Positions 1 through 4,316 of a DNA stretch of 5,098 nt are shown here, piece by piece; the stretch's first letter is position 1; each line of letters begins with the position of its first letter. Under the pieces are notes generated by a model, which made no database searches, had not been told where the DNA came from, and saw nothing but the letters and a program-made list of their open reading frames with translations. The stretch covers positions 1-5,098 of the forward strand of contig JAISQP010000106.1 of the NCBI GenBank assembly GCA_031274115.1, read 5' to 3'. A program made the position numbers and the translations under genes. This DNA comes from Synergistaceae bacterium (GTDB lineage Bacteria; Synergistota; Synergistia; Synergistales; Synergistaceae).

Positions 1-476
1 AGGCCGATGTACTCGAACCCAGCCTTCGTGCCGCGCTCCCTCATCACCCTGAAGCCGTCAACTACGGCCTCTAAGTCCTGATATTCGGCGCCCGGAATGA
101 TGTGAGTCGAGAGGACAGCAACGTGCGTGAAGCCCTCGTACGCCATTTTTGCGAGCGCGATCGCCGGTTCGTCGATGAGTTTGTCCTGTTCCCTTGCGAT
201 CTTGCGCATTATTATCCGAGACGTGAAGGCAACTCTGACCTCGGTTTCAGGATAGGCGCGCTTTACTGCGCCTTCCACGGCGGAGATGGCCGCCTGTCCC
301 TCCGGAACGCTGCTTCCGAAGGCCACTAGCAGTATTCCGCGCTTCATCTCGGCCGTCTCAGCGGCGTAAGCCTTACCGCACGGCGCGAGAAAGAGGGCGA
401 ACAGCGCAACGGCGATAAAAACGCCGCCCAAAGAGCGAAAACCTCGGCTGAATCCTTGAAAATCTGAATTAGACAC
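1..476 (-). CDS. cbiK: Sirohydrochlorin cobaltochelatase CbiK with N-terminal signal peptide (3' end outside window)
   Basis: CbiK inserts Co2+ into sirohydrochlorin, the early metal-insertion step of anaerobic cobalamin synthesis. The 158 visible residues match the N-terminal half of the family: ILLVAFGSSVPE (48-59, usually ILLVSFGTS), AFTSRIIMRKI (83-93) and HIIPGAEY (125-132). By alignment from memory with Salmonella CbiK, Glu131 corresponds to its metal-binding Glu89. The two metal-binding histidines lie in the missing C-terminal half. The start is a GTG placed 8 bases after a strong AGGAGG. It gives a 43-residue N-terminal extension: basic residues R11 and R14, a hydrophobic run at about 19-31, then AYA followed by AE, a good signal peptidase I site after Ala38. 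A cysteine at 33 follows LAP, a poor lipobox. An exported CbiK is known in Desulfovibrio (CbiK-P). An internal Met44 could start a cytoplasmic form but has no clear ribosome site. It follows cbiC by 44 bp, so the two are probably cotranscribed. The family call is firm; export is inferred. Confidence 0.92.
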   Translation of the reverse strand, partial: MSNSDFQGFSRGFRSLGGVFIAVALFALFLAPCGKAYAAETAEMKRGILLVAFGSSVPEGQAAISAVEGAVKRAYPETEVRVAFTSRIIMRKIAREQDKLIDEPAIALAKMAYEGFTHVAVLSTHIIPGAEYQDLEAVVDGFRVMRERGTKAGFEYIG

Positions 477-484
477 ACAAATCT

Positions 485-490
485 CCTCCT
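485..490 (-). promoter_or_regulatory. Ribosome binding site of cbiK (AGGAGG)
   Basis: A perfect AGGAGG on the minus strand lies 8 bases before the GTG at 476-474. It decides the start: only this GTG is in the CbiK frame, while the nearby TTG (480) and GTG (478) are out of frame. This start adds the signal peptide. Confidence 0.8.
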
Positions 491-498
491 GTTCATGG

Positions 499-519
499 TT
501 TGAGAATACTGGTCTCAAA
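499..519 (-). other. Intercistronic inverted repeat between cbiC and cbiK
   Basis: TTTGAGA and TCTCAAA form a perfect 7-bp dyad around a 7-base loop, starting one base after the cbiC stop codon and ending just upstream of the cbiK ribosome site. There is no T-tract, so it does not look like a terminator. As RNA it is a small, AU-rich hairpin that might affect mRNA processing or relative translation of the two genes. As DNA it could be a protein site. A chance occurrence cannot be excluded. Confidence 0.4.
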
Positions 520-520
520 T

Positions 521-1147
521 TCACGCCATGCGCAGGAGCGCGTTTATACAGGCGGCGCAGAGACCTGAGCCGCCTCTGGGGCCTCGAAGCAATATGGAGG
601 GTACGGTGGAGACCCTCAGCGCCTCCTTGCTGTCGGCCGCTCCGACAAAGCCGACCGGCATCCCGCAGACGAAGTCCACCGGAGCGCCCTTCCCGGCATG
701 TTCGAGCAGACGGAAGAGAGCGCTGGGAGCGTTGCCGAAGGCGAAAACCCTCACCCCGCGCTCCACCGCAATGTCGACCGAAGCCATCGCCCTCGTCACC
801 CTGTTCCTAGACGCCCTTTCCACGGTTCCCTCATCGCCGATGAAACAGACCGTATCCAGCCCCAGACGTGCGCACTCCTTGCGGGAGATACCAGCTTTCA
901 GCATCTCCACGTCGCAGAATATCCGCCCGCCTGAGACAAGTGCGTCCATCGCTGAATCGAGCCCTCCGTTGCGGGATTCGATCAGGCTCGCCAGCGAGAA
1001 ATCTCCGCCCGCGTGTACGACCCTTATTACCACGTCAAGGAGTTTATCCTCGACGGCGTAACAGGAGAGCGTCTTCCTGATGATCCCGAAACTTCGTTCC
1101 TCGATGCTTGCGGGGTCTTTATCGTATTCCGGCGTTACTGTATTCAC
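521..1147 (-). CDS. cbiC: Cobalt-precorrin-8X methylmutase CbiC (CobH family)
   Basis: CbiC shifts the methyl group from C-11 to C-12 of cobalt-precorrin-8 to make cobyrinate, a late ring-forming step in the cytoplasm. With the start chosen here it has 208 residues, the usual size. Visible family signatures are PASIEERSFGII (12-23), RVVHAGGDF (42-50) with His45 as the expected catalytic histidine (His43 in Pseudomonas denitrificans CobH, from memory), VTRAM (117-121), GNAPSALF (138-145), GMPVGFVGAADSK (162-174) and GPRGGSG (189-195). I chose the GTG at 1147-1145 because GGAAGGGAG sits 8 bases upstream and the protein then begins close to the family's usual N-terminus. An in-frame ATG at 1186 would add 13 residues (MLRSLFCRKGDAF) that do not look like family sequence and has only a weak GGGGAT upstream. 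It is first in an operon with cbiK and lies behind a cobalamin riboswitch, so repression by B12 is expected. No key motif is missing. Confidence 0.95.
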   Translation of the reverse strand: MNTVTPEYDKDPASIEERSFGIIRKTLSCYAVEDKLLDVVIRVVHAGGDFSLASLIESRNGGLDSAMDALVSGGRIFCDVEMLKAGISRKECARLGLDTVCFIGDEGTVERASRNRVTRAMASVDIAVERGVRVFAFGNAPSALFRLLEHAGKGAPVDFVCGMPVGFVGAADSKEALRVSTVPSILLRGPRGGSGLCAACINALLRMA

Positions 1148-1257
1148 AAAAGCATCTCCCTTCCGGCAAAATAATGAGCGCAACATCGATTTATCCCCGA
1201 TACCGCGCCCGTGCCATTCGGAATCTCAAAGACCCGACAACGCGCGCACGCCTGCCC
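1148..1257 (-). other. Untranslated leader / expression platform of cbiC
   Basis: About 110 bases between the riboswitch aptamer and the cbiC start hold no convincing gene on either strand. On the minus strand the stretch is G/C-rich (GCGTGCGCGCG near 1249-1239) and can fold in several ways, but it has no T-run after a stem. It contains the cbiC ribosome site and the weak in-frame ATG at 1186. The likely role is the switching region that exposes or hides the ribosome site. Confidence 0.55.
1156..1164 (-). promoter_or_regulatory. Ribosome binding site of cbiC (GGAAGGGAG)
   Basis: GGAAGGGAG on the minus strand ends 8 bases before the GTG start at 1147. It favours this start over the in-frame ATG at 1186. 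Upstream TTCCG (minus strand, 1223-1219) could pair with CGGAA at 1165-1161, covering part of this site. That would suit a riboswitch that controls translation, but it is only 5 bp and remains a suggestion. Confidence 0.65.
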
Positions 1258-1440
1258 TCGCAGGTCGAACTTCCGCGACTCCTGACTTCGGATCGGTCTC
1301 CTGACTCCCATTCATCCTAATCCCGCGCCTTCCCAAAATTTTTCGAGAAAACTTCAGTGGCTGCCTGCGGTTTCGTCCTGGTCACAGTGGCGGGGCCGTT
1401 CCGGCATTTAACCGGATTCCCTATGCCGATGTCAGCATGA
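1258..1440 (-). ncRNA. Cobalamin riboswitch upstream of cbiC-cbiK
   Basis: Reading the minus strand from 1440 down, the conserved core appears in order. GGGAATCCGG leads into P4, with TCCGG (1416-1412) pairing CCGGA (1404-1400). GCCACTGTGA follows at 1391-1382. A second GCCACTG (1361-1355) leads to an A/T hairpin (1354-1348 with 1342-1336) and GGGAAGGC (1334-1327). Then comes GGATGA and the B12 box AGTCAGGAGACC (1306-1295). The ends close the fold: CTGAC (1435-1431) pairs GTCAG (1286-1282) as P1, and ATCGG (1430-1426) pairs CCGAT (1296-1292) as P2. A further hairpin at 1278-1258 (TCGCGG with CC-T-GCGA, loop AAGTTCGA) may be the kissing-loop arm. No terminator with a U-tract follows before cbiC, so control of translation initiation is more likely than transcription termination. 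Binding of adenosyl- or methylcobalamin would turn the operon down. The structure was drawn by eye, not by a covariance model. Confidence 0.93.
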
Positions 1441-1452
1441 ATCGATTTTGTC

Positions 1453-1458
1453 ATTGTA
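1453..1458 (-). promoter_or_regulatory. Candidate -10 box for the cbiC-cbiK transcript
   Basis: On the minus strand TACAAT (1458-1453) would start transcription near 1446, about ten bases before the first paired base of the riboswitch, which is where a start is expected. An overlapping alternative is TATGAT (1463-1458). No good -35 box is visible: the 17-bp-spaced hexamer is AAATTC (1481-1476). The promoter may therefore be weak or need an activator, and it overlaps the TCATAAA repeats. Confidence 0.45.
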
Positions 1459-1505
1459 TCATAAAAGTCATAAAGGAATTTAACGTGTTCATAAATTTCA
1501 TAAAT
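1458..1505 (+). repeat. Four TCATAAA repeats in two tandem pairs (candidate operator)
   Basis: The heptamer TCATAAA occurs exactly at 1459-1465, 1468-1474, 1489-1495 and 1498-1504. Starts within each pair are 9 bp apart, and the two pairs are 30 bp apart, close to three helical turns. The second pair is a perfect tandem of the 9-mer TTCATAAAT (1488-1496, 1497-1505). A degenerate copy (TCATTGT) begins at 1451. The array sits just upstream of the candidate citD promoter and covers the candidate cbiC promoter. Direct repeats of this kind often bind response regulators or other dimeric activators. Citrate fermentation genes in enterobacteria are activated by the CitA/CitB two-component system, but no regulator gene is present here, so the binding protein is unknown. 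Confidence 0.55.
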
Positions 1506-1513
1506 TTTTTATA

Positions 1514-1541
1514 TTGCGTCTCAGCCTCTGCGAGTTATAAT
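1514..1541 (+). promoter_or_regulatory. Candidate sigma-70-type promoter of citDEF
   Basis: A consensus TATAAT lies at 1536-1541, preceded at 16 bp by TTGCGT (1514-1519), which matches the -35 consensus in only its first three bases. Transcription would begin near 1548, leaving a short leader of about 27 bases before citD. The perfect -10 with a poor -35, next to the TCATAAA repeats ending at 1505, is a usual layout for a promoter that needs an activator. Confidence 0.6.
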
Positions 1542-1562
1542 GACCGCACGTAACTATACCAA

Positions 1563-1568
1563 GGGGGT
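1563..1568 (+). promoter_or_regulatory. Ribosome binding site of citD (GGGGGT)
   Basis: AAGGGGGT ends 6 bases before the ATG at 1575, supporting that start for citD. Confidence 0.6.
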
Positions 1569-1574
1569 AGTGGA

Positions 1575-1868
1575 ATGAGGTCTGGAGAAACTCCTCCGGC
1601 GGCTCAGGCGGGAACGATAGAATCCATGGACTGTCTTGTGACTGTAACCGGATCCGGTGAGGGAAGACGGATAGAGATAGCCGGCGGCGGGTCGTCGCGC
1701 GTCAGGAGCGCGATGGAGACGAAAATAGTCCAGATACTCGAAGAACTCGACAGCGCGGGGACAGACAATATACTGGTAAGCGTCCAGGATAACGGCGCTC
1801 TCGACTTGGTACTCGGCGCGAGGGTCGAAGCCGCTTATCTTCGCTACAGGGAGACGGCCGGCAAATGA
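1575..1868 (+). CDS. citD: Citrate lyase acyl carrier protein, gamma subunit CitD
   Basis: CitD is the small acyl carrier of the citrate lyase complex. It carries the 2'-(5''-phosphoribosyl)-3'-dephospho-CoA prosthetic group on a serine and presents acetyl and citryl thioesters to CitF and CitE. The 97 residues are the normal family size. AGTIESMD (12-19) matches the modification site AGTLESGD of the Klebsiella protein, so Ser17 is the expected attachment point. The C-terminal half has VQDNGALDLVLGARVEAA (69-86), matching the family's DDKGALDCILRARLEAL region. It is the first gene of citDEF, with its own ribosome site and candidate promoter, and its stop overlaps the citE start in ATGA. In many bacteria citC precedes citD; here citD leads the operon. 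The short N-terminus before AGT (MRSGETPPAAQ) is a little longer than in Klebsiella. Confidence 0.94.
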   Translation: MRSGETPPAAQAGTIESMDCLVTVTGSGEGRRIEIAGGGSSRVRSAMETKIVQILEELDSAGTDNILVSVQDNGALDLVLGARVEAAYLRYRETAGK

Positions 1869-2749
1869 GACGCACGATGCTTTACCTGCCCGGCAACAAT
1901 CCGAACATGCTCACTAGGGGGCATCTCTTCGGCGCGGACGGACTGATACTGGACCTCGAGGATTCCGTCCCGCGAAGCGAGAAGGACGCCGCCCGCATAC
2001 TTGTCCGTGAGGTGCTGAAGTACAGGGAGTTCGACGGCTGCGAGACGACGGTCCGCATCAACGGTCTTGACACGGAGTTCTGGCGCGGCGATCTCGCCGT
2101 CGTCGTCCCGCACGGAGTTCACGGGATCAGGGTCCCGAAGGTCGAAACACCGCAAAACGTGAGGGACGTTGACGACGAACTCTCGGCGGTGGAGTCGGGG
2201 TCAAGCGTTCCTGTCGGAGCGACAAAGATCTTTTGCCTGCTCGAAACCGCGCTCGGGGTTTGGAACGCGTATGACATCGCGAGGTCTTCGCCCAGGGTGA
2301 CGGCGATAATTCCGGGGGGAGAGGACCTGGCGGCCGACCTTCGGACTAGCCGGAGCAAGGAGGGAACGGAGATGGAGTGGACGCGGCGGATGATGATAGT
2401 GGCGGCGCGCGCCGCCGGAGTAGACGCGCTCGACACTGTTTGGCCGCGCGTGGCTGACGAAGACGGTCTGCGCCGCGAGGTCGAGTTCGCGAAACAGCTC
2501 GGTTTTGACGGCAAGAGCGTCATACACCCCAACCAGATACCGATAATTCACGCTATTTACGAGCCGACGGAAGCCGAGATAGAGAGCGCGCGAAAGATAG
2601 TGTCGGCCGCGAGGGACGCGGCGGCAAGAGGGCTCGGCGCGGTCTCCGTAGACGGCCGCATGGTCGATCTTCCGGTCGTTCGCCGGGCGGAGTTCACCCT
2701 TGAGCGCGCCGGCGTTTTGCGGGAAGGGAGCGGGACTAATGGCGCTTAA
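1865..2749 (+). CDS. citE: Citrate lyase beta subunit CitE (citryl-ACP lyase)
   Basis: CitE cleaves citryl-ACP into oxaloacetate and acetyl-ACP, the carbon-bond-breaking step of citrate fermentation, using Mg2+. The 294-residue protein has the expected length and the HpcH/HpaI aldolase-type (beta/alpha)8 barrel signatures: MLYLPGNNPNML (5-16), GLILDLEDSVP (26-36), VRING (63-67) with the substrate-binding Arg64, LLETALG (125-131) with Glu127, IPGGEDLAADLR (149-160) with Asp154, and GFDGKSVIHPNQI (213-225). Glu127 and Asp154 are the likely metal ligands. This set, with the neighbours citD and citF, separates it from stand-alone CitE-like proteins such as malyl- or citramalyl-CoA lyases. The start overlaps the citD stop by 4 bases and the 3' end overlaps citF by 11 bases, so translation is probably coupled along the operon. 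Nothing appears broken. Confidence 0.96.
   Translation: MRRTMLYLPGNNPNMLTRGHLFGADGLILDLEDSVPRSEKDAARILVREVLKYREFDGCETTVRINGLDTEFWRGDLAVVVPHGVHGIRVPKVETPQNVRDVDDELSAVESGSSVPVGATKIFCLLETALGVWNAYDIARSSPRVTAIIPGGEDLAADLRTSRSKEGTEMEWTRRMMIVAARAAGVDALDTVWPRVADEDGLRREVEFAKQLGFDGKSVIHPNQIPIIHAIYEPTEAEIESARKIVSAARDAAARGLGAVSVDGRMVDLPVVRRAEFTLERAGVLREGSGTNGA
2721..2730 (+). promoter_or_regulatory. Ribosome binding site of citF (GGGAAGGGAG)
   Basis: GGGAAGGGAG, inside the end of citE, stops 8 bases before the ATG at 2739. It picks this start over an in-frame TTG at 2700, which would add 13 residues (SAPAFCGKGAGL region) without a ribosome site of its own. Confidence 0.7.
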
Positions 2750-4316
2750 CGCGGTGAACAGGGACATACCGTCACATATCGACGGCTATGGGAGCACGGA
2801 CGAAAAGCTGTTCGAAGGCGCTTTCGCCAGAAAGCCGGAAGGGTTCAGCGCGCGCACGAGAATCAGAGCCAGGACTCCGAATGACGGCAAAAAACTGCTG
2901 GGCAGCGTCAGGGAAGCGATAGCCGCTTCCGGTCTCAAGAGCGGCATGACGATTTCCTTCCACCACCACCTGCGCAACGGGGACTTTATCGTGAACCAGG
3001 TGATTGACGAGTGCGCGAGAATGGGAATTCGCGATCTGTCGATTTTCCCGACCGCTCTCTTCGGCGTGCACAAGGAGATAATTCCGCACATCCGAAGCGG
3101 GGTCATTCGCCGCATAATGGGCTCCGTAAACGGCCCCATAGGGCAGCTCGTCTCGGAGGGCGGCATGGAGTTTCCTGTTGTCCTGAGGAGTCACGGGGGC
3201 AGACCGCGAGCTGTCATCTCAGGCGACGTACACATAGATGTCGCGTTTATAGCAGCTCCGACCGCGGACACCGGAGGCAACATTTCCGGGAGGGCGGGGA
3301 AATCGGCGTGCGGCGCCCTCGGCTACGCCTTCACCGACGCCGAGTGCGCAAACTGCGTGGTCGCGCTCACGGACAACCTCCAGCACTATCCGATAGCGCC
3401 AATATCCATACCCGGAATATACGTGGACTTCGTGGCTCAGGTCGGGAGCATAGGCGATCCGGACGGGATAGTTTCCGGAACGACCCGCGTGACGCAGGAC
3501 CCGTTGCGCCTTCTGATAGCTAAAAACGCGTCGAAGCTGATAGAGGCTTCCCCTTACTTCAAGGACGGGCTTAGCTTTCAGACCGGCGCGGGTGGAATCC
3601 CGCTCGCGGTGACCGCGTTCATGAAGGAAGCCATGAAAAAACGTCATATTAGAGGCGGCTTCGGGCTTGGCGGCATAACAGGCTATTTCGTCGATCTTCT
3701 TAAGGAAGGACTCCTCAAGAAGCTGATGGACGTGCAGTCCTTCGACCGCGAGGCCGTAGACTCGATCGCGTCAGACCCCAGACACATAGAGATATCGGCG
3801 GACTGGTACGCGAACCCATGGAACTGCGGCGCGGCCGTGAACGAGTTGGACGTCGTAATACTCGGCGCGACGGAACTCGACATGAACTTTAACGCAAACG
3901 TGAACACCGAGGCTGACGGAGCGCTCCTTCACGGCATCGGAGGCCACCAGGACACCGCCGCCGGGGCGAAACTGACGATCATCGCGCAGCCCCTGATGCG
4001 CGGCCGCTTTCCGTGCGTGGTCGAAAGCGTCCATACCGTGACAACGCCCGGAGAGACAGTTGACGCGCTCGTGACAGAACTCGGCGTTACGATAAATCCA
4101 CTCCGGCAGGATCTGATAGACGCCTGCCGCGACGCTAAGGGGGCAAACGCCGTTCCGCTCGTGCCGATAGACGAACTCGCCGAACGCGCCGCGAGGATGA
4201 GCGGCCAAATGGACCCAATCCCGCAGGGGGACAAGATCATTGGCGTCGTCGAGTGGCGCGACGGAACTGTCATTGACGTTGTGCGTCAAATATTTCCGGC
4301 GAACATCTCCTCGTAG
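2739..4316 (+). CDS. citF: Citrate lyase alpha subunit CitF (citrate:acetyl-ACP transferase)
   Basis: CitF exchanges acetate for citrate on the acyl carrier protein, forming citryl-ACP for CitE. It belongs to the CoA-transferase-like superfamily. The 525-residue product is about the size of known CitF proteins (508 in Klebsiella, from memory). Recognisable regions are GMTISFHHHLRNGD near 69-82, AAPTADTGGNISGRAGKSACG near 172-192, FQTGAGGIPLAV near 280-291, the glycine-rich RGGFGLGGITGYFVDLL near 305-321, NELDVVILGATELDMNFNAN near 368-387, GGHQDTAAGAKL near 401-412 and a tail with PLRGRFPC-like and GVTINP segments. The ATG at 2739 follows a good ribosome site and overlaps the citE stop by 11 bases. 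The gene ends inside lysA, which runs the other way, with a 31-base overlap. No citX or citG follows it. The subunit assignment is secure from sequence and context. Confidence 0.96.
   Translation: MALNAVNRDIPSHIDGYGSTDEKLFEGAFARKPEGFSARTRIRARTPNDGKKLLGSVREAIAASGLKSGMTISFHHHLRNGDFIVNQVIDECARMGIRDLSIFPTALFGVHKEIIPHIRSGVIRRIMGSVNGPIGQLVSEGGMEFPVVLRSHGGRPRAVISGDVHIDVAFIAAPTADTGGNISGRAGKSACGALGYAFTDAECANCVVALTDNLQHYPIAPISIPGIYVDFVAQVGSIGDPDGIVSGTTRVTQDPLRLLIAKNASKLIEASPYFKDGLSFQTGAGGIPLAVTAFMKEAMKKRHIRGGFGLGGITGYFVDLLKEGLLKKLMDVQSFDREAVDSIASDPRHIEISADWYANPWNCGAAVNELDVVILGATELDMNFNANVNTEADGALLHGIGGHQDTAAGAKLTIIAQPLMRGRFPCVVESVHTVTTPGETVDALVTELGVTINPLRQDLIDACRDAKGANAVPLVPIDELAERAARMSGQMDPIPQGDKIIGVVEWRDGTVIDVVRQIFPANISS

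Noticed and set aside
102..329. Plus-strand open frame opposite cbiK
   Set aside because: It lies antisense to a clear CbiK reading frame, has no ribosome site and no recognisable motifs.
344..496. Minus-strand 50-codon frame starting at the ATG 496-494, just upstream of cbiK and in another frame
   Set aside because: Its ATG lies upstream of the AGGAGG that serves cbiK, it has no ribosome site of its own, and its product shows no family features. It is an out-of-frame shadow of the signal-peptide region.
528..1061. Long open frame on the plus strand opposite cbiC (and shorter ones at 698-934, 868-1080)
   Set aside because: These are shadows of cbiC. The translations are low-complexity, rich in Ser, Pro and Arg, and match no family I recognise, while the minus-strand frame is a clear methylmutase.
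1148..1257. Riboswitch-controlled intrinsic terminator before cbiC
   Set aside because: G/C-rich stems are possible, but no run of T follows any of them on the minus strand, so translation control was preferred.
1080..1320. Two plus-strand open frames across the cbiC start and leader
   Set aside because: They run antisense to the cobalamin riboswitch and its expression platform, lack ribosome sites, and the conserved structure explains the sequence.
2700..2738. TTG at 2700 as the citF start
   Set aside because: The ATG at 2739 has a strong ribosome site 8 bases upstream, and the extra 13 residues are simply the out-of-frame end of citE.
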